A DNA stretch of 64,000 nt. Source: Geotrypetes seraphini. Taxonomy: Eukaryota > Chordata > Amphibia > Gymnophiona > Dermophiidae. The notes under the pieces were generated by a model, which did not search any database, was not told where the DNA came from, and worked only from the letters and a program-made list of their open reading frames with translations. Location: positions 27,531,161-27,595,160 of the forward strand of contig NC_047089.1 in the NCBI RefSeq assembly GCF_902459505.1, written 5' to 3'. A program made the translations under genes and the position numbers. This document shows, piece by piece, positions 29,267 through 40,076 of this stretch (position 1 is its first letter; every line of letters starts with the position of its first letter).

Positions 29267-29625
29267 TTCTTTCTCCTTGTTCCTACGGTCCCTCGGTGGT
29301 TGAGAGTGGCTTTCGGCTTGCAGCTAGCTGAAAGAGTAGAGAGAGAGAGAGAAGGATGACAAGCTGAAGGGTTGAGAGAGAGAGAGAAGAATGAGAAGCC
29401 TAAAAGTTAGAGAAAGAAGAAAATAGTGAGAAGAAACAACAATTTTTTTTTTTTAAAGTTAAAGTTAGGTTTGTTGCTGGGCTGCCTGGGCTCCTTCTCA
29501 AGGCTCCTTCGCAAAGGCGCTCTCGCTAAGGCGAGCGCCTTTACCGCTCGCCTTCGCCGCGCGCCGAACGGCTGGGCGCCGTTGGCTCCCTTCCTCTTAA
29601 GGGGAGCCCGGGCTTGGCTTATATT

Positions 29626-30555
29626 ATATGAAAGTTATTTCTGGTTTGAGGATACTTTTGCGTTGCATTTTACTCACTTATCTTTGGTCATCACTCAGAT
29701 TGCATGTAAACATTGGCATATGATAGGACTATTTGATATTTTTCCAGAACGACTTATCATTTCCTTTCAAAGAGGTAGGAAAATCGGTGCATATGCTGCT
29801 TATAGAAGATCAAGAACTATGGGGGAGAAGGGTCATTGGGCTTTCATTTTACCTGTGACCACTGTCAGTAGTGTGCTAGTTCTATGACTGGACAAAGTAA
29901 GATCCCTCCAAACACAGGCAAAAGATATGAGTCCCAGTTTCTTATAACTTTTGATCCTACTTATTTTGTATATGTGATCTAATGCCCATGTGATTTGATA
30001 TACATACATGAGTCGTACCTCTTGTCCCGTAACAATTCATCTTAACGAACATAAATCTAGAATTTTGAATACTATTGACTCTGTGCCGGTTGCTCTCCAT
30101 TGGCAGGATAAAGCTCATTCAAGATCAGATATTCAATGCTGTTATTGATACGTTTCAAAAGGGGTGAGAGGGCGGTAATCTTGGGCATCAGTTATAAAGA
30201 ACAATGGTGGATCTACCTGTGGCATAGTCACGGGTGGTGGTGGTGGTGGTGGGGGCGCCACCCTTCACTTCAGGCTTTGGCCCCCATGGCTGGTAAGGGG
30301 CTCAAGCCTGGCAAGCTGATGAGTTTCCCTGCCGGAGACAAGCTTACACTGCTTAAACAGTTGACAGGGTGTCTGATGGCTGATGCAGCACTTCTGCACA
30401 TGTTCAGTAGCAAACCCCCCCCCCCCCCCAATTTATTAAATTATGGACTCCGTATGTACAGACTCTTTCCTCCAGGGTGCGTTCTACCTATTCAATTACA
30501 GTTGACATGTAAGCTTTTGCAGATGAGCCCTGAAGTTGGGAGCTGGTTTGAATCA
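29626..30555. other. TM4SF intron 2, unassigned part
   Basis: An open frame covers 29426-29887 on the plus strand. Its second half (HLSLVITQIACKHWHMIG, then ISFQRGRKIG) hints at a retroelement remnant, but I cannot place it. A (GGT)n run lies at about 30233-30255 and a poly-C run at 30416-30430. Confidence 0.35.
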
Positions 30556-30975
30556 TACTTGCATGAGCCCAGTCTCTAAACGGTGCTGTTTTTTTAGTCA
30601 CTGGTAGGCGCCAAATCTCAGTAAAAAAAATGCCATTTAAATGTTTTCAACTAAGTTTCAAGGCACCTACTGGCGCCTAAAAAATAAGTGCCAGAATCGT
30701 GCCTGTCGATGCTTTAGGCTGCCTAATGTGACTGTGGGCGTGGCTAATGGCAGAAGTGGCATTAGGCGGCCTAAAGCATCTATGGAGGCACAATTCACAT
30801 CAAAGGTAGGTGCCAGAAATGTAGGCCTGGAAAACCCAGGCCTACATTTCTGGTGCCTACCTTTGGCAGAGGCGCGATTCTGTAACTGGTGCTATCGCAT
30901 GATGGACATGCGATCAACAGCTGCTTTTAAGGCAGCCGCTGACAATGGTGCCAGTTATAGGGTCCGGCCCAAGGT
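30556..30975. mobile_element. TAGGCGCC-family foldback MITE (larger copy)
   Basis: Several nested palindromes are present: GGTAGGTGCCAGAAATGTAGG against CCTACATTTCTGGTGCCTACC, GCTTTAGGCTGCC against GGCGGCCTAAAGC, and TAGGCGCC tips. The words occur again at 2.36 kb and 49.9 kb. No coding capacity. Its first 194 bp are nearly identical to 33867-34059. Confidence 0.6.
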
Positions 30976-30984
30976 ATTTCTAGT

Positions 30985-31590
30985 CATCTAGGGGAATTCC
31001 AGAAACACCTCCAGAAACTGAGCAATATCCAAAACACTGCTGTCCGGCTAATATTCAACTTGAAGAAATTTTAACATATAACACCTTAATATCACATGCT
31101 TCACTGGCTGAAAATGGAGAATCGAGTACTATTCAAACTAGGTTGTCTTTTCTTTAAAGCACTAAACGGACTCCTGCCCTCCTACCTTACCAATCATTTC
31201 TCTAGACCTCAGTCTTTTTTCACCTTTCCCTCAGTTAAGGGTTGCACCCACAAGAGACTCATCTTCAGGCTCTTGGCCTACCAGGCAGCTTCTAAGAATC
31301 CAGAGTGGAGTCTTCTAATCCGAACTTAATCTTCTTATATACATTTTAGAAAACTCTTAAAAACACTCCTCTTCTCAAATATGATGATTTAATTCAAATA
31401 ACTCACACTCTCATCACTGAGAAATCTCCTTTTCACTATTTCACCCTCATTCCTCCCCTGTCATTATTCTTTAAATCCTTATTACCAAATGTTAATATGT
31501 TGTATTTGTTCTTTGTTTATTCTATAATCCGCTTAGAACTGTAAGGCTTGTGCGGCATAAAAATAAAGATTTATGTTATGTTATTTAGAG
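30985..31590 (+). mobile_element. L2-like LINE 3' end
   Basis: Broken frames read NTAVRLIFNL, then LHWLKMENRV..K, FKALNGLLPSYL and a late KTLL, the C-terminal order of L2 ORF2 (NAAARL..., LHWLPV..RI..K, YKALNGLAPSYL). The 3' tail TATAATCCGCTTAGAACTG with ATAAAAATAAAG and a TTATG repeat ends it. An old copy with several frame breaks. Confidence 0.7.
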
Positions 31591-31631
31591 ATGGGAGGTG
31601 AGAATGTAAAGAGAATTCTCTCTCTTATATA

Positions 31632-32609
31632 CCATATTTTTCGCTCCATTAGATGTACCTGACCATAAGACATACCTTAGATTTAGAGGAGGAAAACAAG
31701 AAAAAAAAACATTATGAACCAAATTCTCCCTGCCAGGCTCGGCACCCAACCCCACAATCCTTGCCAAGCTCTGCACCCTGTCCTCCACTCCTTGCCAGGT
31801 TCTGTATCCTGTCTCCCCTCTGGTGGTCTAGTGGTAGGCCGGGACAGGGCAGGCAGAGCACAGGACAGGCAGGACTAGTGGCTGGCAGGCAGCTAGGGAC
31901 AGGGCACAAGGCAGGCAGGCTTAGTGGCTGGCTGGTAGGCAGGCAGGGACAGGGCAAGCAGGCAGGTAGGGACAGGGGACAGGGCGGGCGGGCAGATAGG
32001 TAGGTAGGCAGGCAGGCCTCCCCCCCCCCCCCAGGCAGGCAGCAGGAAAGACCCAGCCTCTCCCTCATCCCTCCCTATTTTTAATTCGGCAGGGTGGGCA
32101 GGCCCCGGTCTCTCCCTCCTCACCCCCCAGGCACTTCCTTCTCCTCCACTGTTGTCCCCCACATGTACCTTTTTTTTTTTTTTTTACTTCTGGTGCCTTC
32201 TCTCGCTGAGAGTGGCGCACAAGGCTGGCTGGCTGCCTGCCTGGGTCCCGCCATTTCCCCCGAGAACGGTTGATGCAGCTGCCTCCTTTTCTGTTCTCTC
32301 ATGGCATAGCGGCACACCAGGTTGCCTGCCTGGTCCCGCACCGCTTCCCGCCACGAGAGAACAGAAGAAGAGACAGCTGCGTCAGCCGTCAGTTCTCGGG
32401 GGAAGAGGCGGGGACCAGGCAGACAGCCAGCCTTGTGCACCGATCTCAGGGAGGGAGTGTGCCACGTCCAGCGAGGGAGGGCGGCAGCATTAAAATACGG
32501 TAACGCCGGGGGGGGGGGGCGCTTTGGGTATTCGCTCCAATCCCTTATTTCCACCCACTTTTTTTGGGGGGGGAGGGGAAAAGTATGTCTAATGGAGCAA
32601 AAAATACGG
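31632..32609. mobile_element. 1-kb non-autonomous TA-flanked element with a long internal palindrome (copy 2)
   Basis: The tips CCATATTTTTCGCTCCATTA and AATGGAGCAAAAAATACGG are flanked by TA. The interior mirrors copy 1 (10621-11596) in reverse orientation, including the TTCTGTTCTCTCATGGCATAG palindrome around 32340, GGCAGGCAGG runs and CCTGACCATAAGACATACC next to one end. Two copies of about 977 bp with the same interior show a real family. No transposase. Confidence 0.75.
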
Positions 32610-32834
32610 TAGTTCTTATATCAGTCAATACAGGGATGCTTGCAGTTGTAATGTTCAACTGAAAGATTGTATTGGTTTGCAGTCTGTTGCTATTTGTTCT
32701 TATGCATGCATTGCTAATAAAAATATTTAAATCTAAAAAAATAGCTAATGAAAACAATCTAAATGAACATTCCTAGAGTCTTGGAATTATATATACACAG
32801 AAATTAACATTTTTCAAGATAGCAAATGTCTTAC

Positions 32835-32900
32835 CCCACATCTATTAGCACATTGTCCTCTACGTCCTGCAGCTACTATTATAGAAGATGCCAAGAACAT
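32835..32900 (-). CDS. TM4SF (L6-family) gene, coding exon 2: second membrane helix and inner loop
   Basis: On the minus strand CATCTCATTACAG precedes the exon and GTAAGA follows it. The 66 bases encode 22 residues in phase 0: MFLASSIIVAAGRRGQCANRCG. In TM4SF1/4/5 the matching exon finishes the second helix and gives the intracellular loop with a cysteine cluster (CCG.CC...CG). Here only two cysteines remain (GQCANRCG), nearer to the RKRACCNNRTG loop of TM4SF20, so the paralogue is unsettled. Residues 58-79. Short, but supported by consensus splice sites and by the phase and family order on both sides. Confidence 0.9.
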
Positions 32901-32984
32901 CTGTAATGAGATGCATTTTGTAACATATGAGAAGCACATAGCCATACACACAAATCAGATTTAGGGTTTGTTATAGGGCATTAA

Positions 32985-33130
32985 AGGGCCCTTTCACTAA
33001 AGTGCACTAAGTCATAGCTAAAGCATATTTTTTGAGGGAGTAGAGAGTGGGTATGTCTGTACTAACCTGCTAGTGTGTCTACATTACCAAGTGCTAATTG
33101 GTTAGTGCAAGGTTAACACAGGAGCCCTAA
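32985..33130. mobile_element. Probable Harbinger-like MITE fragment (CCTTTCACTAAAGTGC tip)
   Basis: AGGGCCCTTTCACTAAAGTGC resembles the CTTTTACAAAGGTGCGC tips found at 43.5, 47.4, 49.0, 52.1 and 53.0 kb. The right tip is weak. Confidence 0.35.
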
Positions 33131-33182
33131 ATATGAGACAGAAAGTGCTCCCACATTAATATTTTTGCCAGTCCTGTGCATT

Positions 33183-33312
33183 TATAAGAACATAAGAATA
33201 GCCTTATTGGGTCAGACCAATGGGCCAACAAACCCAGTAGCCCGTTCTCATGGTGGCCAATCCAAGTCACTGGTACTACTTGGCTAAAACCCAAGGAGTA
33301 GCAATATTCCAT
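33183..33312 (-). mobile_element. CR1-type LINE 3' end fragment
   Basis: AAGAACATAAGAATAGCC and GGGTCAGACCAATGGGCC are the antisense of the common CR1 3' end. Confidence 0.7.
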
Positions 33313-33850
33313 GTGCCCTCACCTGGAGTACTGCGTCCAGCACTGGTCGCCGTACATGAAGTAAGACACGGTACTACTCGAAAGGGTCCAGAGAAGAGCG
33401 ACTAAAATGGTTAAGGGGCTGGAGGAGCTGCCGTACAGCGAAAGATTAGAGAAACTGGGCCTCTTCTCCCTCGAACAGAGAAGATTGAGAGGGGACATGA
33501 TCAAAACATTCAAGGTACTGAAGAGGATAGACTTAGTAGATAAAGACAGGTTATTCACCCTCTCCAAGGTAGGGAGAACAAGAGGGCACTCTCTAAAATT
33601 AAAAGGGGATAGATTCCGTATGAACGTAAGGAAGTTCTTCTTCATCCAGAGAGTGGTAGAAAACTGGAACACTCTTCCGGAGTCTGTCATAGGAGAAAAC
33701 ACCCTCCAGGGATTCAAGACAAAGTTAGACAAGTTCCTGCTGAACCGGAACGCACGCAGGTAGGGCTAGTCTCAGGGCACTGGTCTTTGACTGGAGGGCC
33801 GCTGTGTGAGCGGACTGCTGGGCACAATGGACCAGGGGAATACTTTTAAA
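33313..33850 (+). mobile_element. CR1-type LINE 3' end, ORF2 C-terminus largely open
   Basis: The frame at 33407-33763 reads LGLFSLEQRRLRGDMIKTFK, then KFFFIQRVVENWNTLPE and LDKFLLNRNARR, closely following the C-terminus of the intact CR1 ORF2 at 19.3 kb. CTGCTGGGCACAATGGACC is its 3' untranslated part. Opposite in direction to the piece on its left, so two separate insertions. Confidence 0.8.
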
Positions 33851-33866
33851 ACCAATAGGTTTTAAA

Positions 33867-34092
33867 TACTTGCATGAGCCCAGTCTCTAAACGGTGCTGT
33901 TTTTTTAGTCACTGATAGGCGCCAAATCTCAGTAAAAAAATGCCATTTAAATGTTTTCAACTAAGTTTCAAGGCACCTACTGGCGCCTAAAAAATAAGTG
34001 CCAGAATCGTGCCTATCAATGCTTTAGGCTGCCTAATGTGACTGTGGGCGTGGCTAATGTGACTGTGGGCGTGCCTAATGTGACTGTGGGCA
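33867..34092. repeat. Near-identical copy of 30556-30749, plus a short tandem extension
   Basis: Over about 193 bp I count three substitutions and one length change in an A run against 30556-30749. The copy then extends into a duplicated GTGACTGTGGGCGTG word not seen in the first copy. Confidence 0.85.
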
Positions 34093-34345
34093 GTGGCTTC
34101 CCCCATGTCTCTCTCAATAACAGCCTATGGACTTTTCCTCCAGGAAATTGTCCAAACCTTTCTTAAAATCAGCTACGCTATCCGCTCTTACCACAACCTC
34201 TGGCAATGCGTTCCAGAGCTTAACTATTCTCTGAGTGAAAAAAAATTTCCTCCTATTGGTTTTAAAAGTATTTCCCTGTAACTTCGAGTGTCCCCTAGTC
34301 TTTGTAATTTTTGACAGGATACAGTAAAAATTAGCTTAACATGTA
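34093..34345 (-). mobile_element. CR1-type LINE 3' fragment
   Basis: Reading the minus strand gives KF..R.VWNALPE-like blocks and the ..CAGAATGGGAG 3' region of CR1. AATGCGTTCCAGAGCTTAAC and CTCTGAGTGAAAAAAAATTT are characteristic. Confidence 0.65.
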
Positions 34346-34679
34346 TGAAAGTTGTGGGTTAGGATGGTCTAAGCCCATTCCATAGTGCATCTTAATGAAA
34401 GAGCCTCTAAGGGATCTACGCAATAAACTCTAGCATACATGCTATGAGTACTCGTGTGCAGCCTAAAAATAGTGATCATATTCATCAAAGGGGTCTGAAA
34501 AGATTTTATCACAGATATGCAAATGAAGGAACATCATATCCAAATGAAAGATTACTGAGCTCCTACTAAGTATTATGGTAGGCTCACCTCCATGCTTTTA
34601 ATGAGTGCTTGCTAACTGGATCCTGGTTTTACAAATATTGCGATTGCCATATTAATCCACTTTAAAACTAACAAGACAA

Positions 34680-34965
34680 GAAGCAGACCATATGAAGAAA
34701 AGATGTTTTATTTAATGCTTCCAGGAAGTAGTACCCAACATGGCTACATTCGCCAACTAGGCTGTGTCAGGGGCATACAACCAGCTGGCGAAACACAACT
34801 TCCACCAGTACTGAAAGAAATGATTCCGGGTCCATTTCTTTCAGTACTGTGTATCACCAGCTGGTTGTATGCCCCTGAAGCAGCCTACATGGCAAAACAT
34901 GGTCACATCGAGCACTACTTTCTGGGAGCATTGAATACAACACCTTTTCTTCATATGGTAAGAAC
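34680..34965. repeat. Long palindrome (foldback element), arms about 130 bp
   Basis: ATATGAAGAAAAGATGTTTT on the left is answered by ACACCTTTTCTTCATATGG on the right. CAACCAGCTGG and ACTGAAAGAAATG have mirror copies around the centre near 34825. No coding frame. Confidence 0.75.
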
Positions 34966-34970
34966 ATAAG

Positions 34971-35356
34971 ACCATAAGAACATAAGAATTGCCACTGCTG
35001 AGTCAGACCAGTGGTCCATCATGCCCAGCAGTCCGCTCACGCGGCAGCCCTCTGGTCTAAGACCAGCACCCTAACTGAGACTAGCCCTCCCAGCACACGT
35101 TCTTGTTCAACAGAAACTTGTCTAACTTTGTCTTGAATCCTTGGAGGGTGTTTTCCCCTCTAACAGCCTCTGGAAGGGCGTTCCAGCTTTCTACCACTCT
35201 CTGGTTGAAGAAGAACTTCCTTACGTTTGTACGGAATCTATTCCCTTTCAACTTTAGAGAGTGCCCTCTTGTTCTCCCTACCTTGGAGAGGATGAACAAC
35301 CTGTCCTTATCTACTAAGTCTATCCCCTTCAGTACCTTGAATGTTTCGATCATGTA
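34971..35356 (-). mobile_element. CR1-type LINE 3' end, ORF2 C-terminus partly open
   Basis: The minus-strand frame 35362-35081 reads MIETFKVLKGIDLVDKDRL, KFFFNQRVVESWNALPE and LDKFLLNKNV, the CR1 ORF2 C-terminus. The 3' end lies at 34971 with AACATAAGAATTGCC. Confidence 0.8.
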
Positions 35357-35399
35357 AAACAAAACAAAAAGAGAAGGATGATATTGTTTGCTTGGACTA

Positions 35400-35640
35400 A
35401 TTTAATATATTTATTTATTTAGATTTATATCTCATTCTCCCAGAGGAGCTCAGAATGGATTATGAGTTTACATATATAATAAAGCATAACAGGGTATACA
35501 TAATAAAGTAGAACAGGGTAATGTAGAGCATGACAGTACATTTTAGGTCATGACATGATTGGACAATACATAGTGGAGCATGATAATAGTCAAAATGTAT
35601 GGCAATACTTAATAGCTTTTGACTAATGTTTGAAGGCAAA
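35400..35640. repeat. Retroposon-like repeat (ATTTATATCTCATTCTCCC type)
   Basis: TTTATTTAGATTTATATCTC resembles the segments at about 1.94, 52.56 and 63.85 kb. Loosely repeated words (AACAGGGTA, GAGCATGA) follow. Confidence 0.4.
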
Positions 35641-38132
35641 ATGAAATTGCTTACCTTTAAAGGAGGTTCTCCGTAGACAGCAGGGGAATGCAGCCACACT
35701 GGTTGGTGAAGTCCTTAGACTGTTCCTATGTGTCGATGCTCTATCCAAGCTACAGTAAATGTTTGGCTTACTGGACATGTGCAGGAATTCCTGCCTTCCA
35801 ACGTTCCTCCTCTTGCCTGTCATTTTTGTCTCTAGATGAAAAATATTTATATTGTAGTGGGGATAGTGGGAAGGTAAGTGTGGCTGCATTCCCCTGCCAC
35901 AGGTAAGCAACTTCCCTGGAGACAAGCAGGGGATATGCAGGCACACTTGTTGGTGAGTCCCTAGCCATTAACTGTAGAAGGGTAGTGGTGATAAATCATA
36001 GAGCAAATAGGTTGGATAGGATAGATCATCCAAAATGAATGTCCTTGCTGTGCTCAAATCTTAATGCTTATTAAAAGTGTGAACTGAGGGCCAGGTTGCA
36101 GCTTTGCAGATATCTTGAATTGGGATTGAGTGGAATTTAGCCACTAAAGAAGCTGTAGTGTGTAATCCACAGTCTGTGCACCAAATTTGACAGTATGCAG
36201 TTTAGTATAAAAGAATTCAGTGTAATGGCAAATCCACATGGAGATGGTCCATTTAAAGGTTGGTTGGCCTGGGTTGGTCAAGTTATAGGTGATGAAAAGC
36301 TGATTCATATGACCTAGGGCTGCAGTTCCCTTGAGGTAAAAAAGTAGTGCTCCTCTGCAGTCCAGGGTATGGAGGCGTTGTTCCGCTGGTGAGGTATGCA
36401 GAGGCAGAAAGAAAGATGGTAAACTATGTTCTCATTGAAGTGGAAATTGGAAACCTTCTTAGGTAGGAATTTTGGGTGCATGTGTAGTAGGGAAGAATTG
36501 TGCATGTGTAGTAGGGAAGAATTGTGCATGTGTAGTAGGGAAGAATTGTGCTTATGTATAGCAGATTACCAGTGCTTGAGCGTAAGAAAAGCTCTCTTCC
36601 ATATGAGCTGATGCCCATAAGTTCAAAGGGGGCTTCTAAGAGTTAGTTGAAGACAATGTTGAGATCTCATGTTAGTGGAGGGTCACCAAGAGGAGGTTGG
36701 AGATTGGTGAGGTCTCCTAGGAAGCATGTCACCAAGGGTTGTTGAGAGATTGGTTTCCCATCCATTGGATCATGATAGGCGGAAATCACCAATAAAAAAT
36801 GGTGCACTGAATTTGTCTTGAGGCCTAAATCTGAGAAGTGGAGGAGGTAAGTTAGTAGGTGTGGAATTGGGCACTTGAGGGGGTTCTGATGTTGGATAGA
36901 AGCTCAATGAGAAAAAACATGTCTACTTTGATTGACAAGATTTTCTGGTAGTGGGTCATTTGATGGCTAGGAGAATAGTCCTTACTGATTGGAAGACTGG
37001 GATGGTAGCGAGGACACTCCTTTCAACTTCCATGTAGTTAGCCTGAGGTTGGGTATATTGGGGTGAAGAATCTGACTGTTCTTCTGGGTTAGAAGGTTTG
37101 GGTGGGTCACGAAAGGGACTGGTGGAATTTGATTAAGGTCCCAGAAAAGCTGATACCAGATGTGTCTTAGCCAATGAGGAGCTATTAGGATGAGATGTAT
37201 GGAGTTCTTGATAACTTTCTGAAAAACTTTGGAAATGAATGGAAAGGCATGTGGTAGATGCATTCCCGCATTCCCTACAGAATGGAGAAAGCATCCCATG
37301 CGGCGGTTTGAGGTGCTGGACGAAGTGAACAAAACTTTGTGCTTTGTGCACTGTCCAGCGAGGTAAATAGGTCTATGACTGGAGTTCTCTAGAGACGGCA
37401 TAGGTCTTGGAGTATTGCGGTATTAAGGGTCTACTCATGAGGATTCAGTTTGTGGCTGAGTGAATCCACTATGATATTTGACTGACCTGGAATATATGCT
37501 GCTTGGAGGCAATAGTCTTTCCTGCAGATGAGTAGGGATTCAAACCTCCCCCCCCCATTTGTTGACATAGAACATTGTACTTTGTCTGTTTGTATGATTG
37601 CTCTTTGTCTCTCTTTGGGAAGATAGGCATGTGCTGAGCAGATATTTATGTTTGTGTCTATGAACATGAGTGCATGAACAGGGATACAAGATGACTTGTC
37701 ATAGTTAATGAGGAAACTGAATGATTGTAGTGTGGATATGGTGGCTTGGATGGTGAGCAGAAGCTATCCCTGAAATGGGACACGGAGTCAGTCGTCAAGT
37801 TATGCTGCTTGCATAGATGCACTGCTACTACTGCTAGTCACTTTGTGAAGACTTGCAGTGCTGAAGAGAGACCAAAAAGGAAGCGCCTTGTACCAATAGT
37901 GACGGTTGAAGAATTTGAAGTGGAGGAATTGCCAGTTGGTGCAATGACTAGGGATATGGGTGTAGGCATCCTTAAGATCTAGAGCAGCTAACCAGTCTTT
38001 GGGTCTTAGAAGTAGTATGGTTAAAAGAGAGCATTCAGAACATTTCCCCACATGAAGTAGGCATTGAGTGAACAGAGATCAAGAATGGGTTTAAGGCCTT
38101 GAGTTTTCTTGGGGATGAGGAAGAAATTGGAG
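35641..38132 (-). mobile_element. Old DIRS-type element, broken
   Basis: The left part has paired inverted words near 35650-35690 and 35900-35945 like the terminal/internal complementary regions of the younger DIRS. Toward the right, recombinase, RNase H and reverse-transcriptase remnants follow in the same order as at 23-26 kb. The gag-like part and the far end are missing, cut off by a CR1 fragment at 38134. Clearly decayed, with many breaks, and much older than the 23-kb copy. Confidence 0.75.
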
Positions 38133-38133
38133 T

Positions 38134-38262
38134 AAAACATAAGAAAATAAGAATAGCCTTACTCGATCAGACCAAAGGTCCATCAAGCCCAGTAGCCCAT
38201 TCTCATGGTGGCCAATCCAGGTCCCTAGTACCTGGCCAAAATCCAAGGAGTGTAACAATAAA
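38134..38262 (-). mobile_element. CR1-type LINE 3' end fragment
   Basis: AACATAAGAAAATAAGAATAGCC and GATCAGACCAAAGGTCC mark the antisense CR1 end. Confidence 0.65.
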
Positions 38263-38507
38263 GAGTTAAAGGATATTTAACAGCCACTCTGTCTTACAAT
38301 GTTCGGCTGAATAAATGCCATCAGACTTTATAGTTCTAACTCCCTTTGATCAATTGTTTTTCTAAAAACAAACTCATGTGTTAATTGGCATCCAAGCAAT
38401 TAATAAACTAGGAGGATGATATATCATATAATATGAACAGTTTTCAGTGCATAGGACCTCACATAACCCAAGTCCACATTCTGTCCAGTTTACAGCAAAT
38501 AATCATC

Positions 38508-38948
38508 TATATCATACGAAGAAAGACTGGGCAAACTGCAGCTCTATACCCTAGAGGAGCGCAGGGAAAGGGGTGACATGATTGAGACGTTTAAGTACGT
38601 CACAGGTCGTGTCGAGGTGGAAAACGATATATTCTTTCCCAAGGGACCCTCGGTCACAAGAGGGCACCCGCTCAAACTCAGAGGAGGGAAATTTAGAGGT
38701 GACACCAGGAAGTATTTCTTCATAGAAAGGGTGGTAGATCACTGGAACAGACTTCCGGTGCAGGTGATCAAGGCCACCAGCGTGCTCGACTTTAAGAATA
38801 AATGGGACACCCACGTGGGATCCCTTCGAGGGTCGAGTTAAGGAACCAGGTCACTACCACTCAGACTTAATGGGGTGGGTCAGTGGGGTGGGAAGACTTG
38901 ATGGGCTGTGGCCCTTTTCTGCCGTCATCTTTCTATGTTTCTATGTTT
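38508..38948 (+). mobile_element. CR1-type LINE 3' end with TTCTATGTTTC tail
   Basis: The frame at 38578-38841 reads MIETFKYVTGRVEVEND, RKYFFIERVVDHWNRLPVQV and FKNKWDTHV, a CR1 subfamily different from the 19-kb copy. The 3' end TGCCGTCATCTTTCTATG with repeated TTTCTATG is the element tail. Confidence 0.8.
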
Positions 38949-38950
38949 CT

Positions 38951-39439
38951 ACCTCCATCCCTTCCCTTATATCTGTATAGCATCCTATAAAAATGTGTGT
39001 ATGTATTGTGTGTATTAGTATTTAATTTAATATCACATTCCAAAAGTAGTGATTAAACAAACCCCATTACTCTTTTTTCTCTTGATTTTCTAAAAACTTA
39101 TCTCATGTGGCAGCTGCCAATCCAACATTGGTTCTGTTATCATAAACTGCCTGACGCTCTGCTTTTTCTTGAGCGTTTCATCAGGGGATATTATTGTTGC
39201 TGAGTTACTAAAACCAAACATATAAAGCATGTGCTGACACAATGTCAGCCCCGTTAGACCCCCCCCCCCCCCATATACCTACATGGGGAATCTGGAAAGA
39301 AATACCACTATCAACTTTTAACACCAACTACATTAGTGCTTCTATATATTTATATGGCCCAAAACAAACCAAATGAAACAACCAAAACAAAGCAGAACAA
39401 ACAATGAGTAACTCCCCAATCCATCAACTTTCTTGCTTA
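38951..39439. other. TM4SF intron 1, unassigned part
   Basis: Contains a poly-C run at about 39259-39272. TTCTTGAGCGTTTCATCAGG at about 39166-39186 resembles the centre words of foldback elements elsewhere in the window. No exon. Confidence 0.35.
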
Positions 39440-39962
39440 AAATCATTGCATGATTTACAACATGCTGATGCAGCCTAGCATCCTTCTTGTAATAGCCACC
39501 GCCTTGTCACACTGTTTCTTTGCCTTTAGATCTTCAGACACTATCACCCCAAGATCCCTCTCCCCATCTGTGCATATCAGCCTCTCACCTCCTAGCACAT
39601 ACGGCTCCTTCCAATTTCTAATCCTCAAACGCATTACTCTGCATTTCTTTGCATTGAATTTTAGTTGCTAGATATTAGACCATTCCTCTAACTTTTGCAG
39701 ATCCTTTTTCATGTTTTCCACTCCCTCCATCAAATCTTGGCATCATCTGCAAAAAGGCAAACCTTTCCTTCTAACCCTTCAGCAATGTCACTCAAAAACG
39801 TATTGAACAGGATCGGCCCCAGCAGCAATCCCTGAGGGACTCCACAACTCACCTTTTCTTCCTCCTAGGAAATTCCATTAACCACCACCCTCTGGCGTCT
39901 ATCCGTCAACCAGTTTCTAATCCAGTTCACCACTTTGGGTTCTGATTGGGGACCATACAATA
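39440..39962 (-). mobile_element. CR1/L3-type LINE internal fragment
   Basis: The minus strand in broken frames reproduces the ORF2 stretch from LSGRLQRVV..., through GV.PQG..LGP.LF, F.DD.K, to the LGV..D block. CCCAAGATCCCTCTCCCC and TGCATTTCTTTGCATTGAA are typical. Old. Confidence 0.65.
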
Positions 39963-40076
39963 TATGTGTGTGTAAAGAGCACATCTCATGTGCATCCATT
40001 AAAAGCATATTCTGGCTGATCTAGGGCTGCAGACTGCAAGTGTCCTGCTGAAGTAGTGTAGAAAAAAGCACATTTA

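Larger units (their letters stand above)
19078..29625 (-). mobile_element. Near full-length CR1-type LINE, split by a DIRS insertion
   Basis: On the minus strand the element has a GC-rich 5' region (29466-29625), an ORF1 beginning at 29266, an intact ORF2 (22526-19323) and a 3' end with a (TTATG)n tail at about 19078-19100. Removing the DIRS insert leaves about 4.8 kb, a normal full length for CR1. ORF1 is cut in two by the insert. It sits in the second intron of the TM4SF gene, in the same orientation as that gene. The intact ORF2 shows a recent insertion. The 5' edge is set by the end of the GC-rich block and is approximate. Confidence 0.85.

Noticed and set aside
28550-29359. 269-aa plus-strand frame
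   Set aside because: Antisense to the DIRS terminal repeat and CR1 ORF1; no independent family match.
29426-29887. 153-aa plus-strand frame as a host exon
   Set aside because: Its first half is the antisense of the CR1 5' region; the second half has only a faint retroelement look and no splice sites of note.
32152-32612. Overlapping frames of 77-113 aa on both strands
   Set aside because: They lie in the palindromic interior of the 1-kb TA-flanked element and have counterparts in copy 1.
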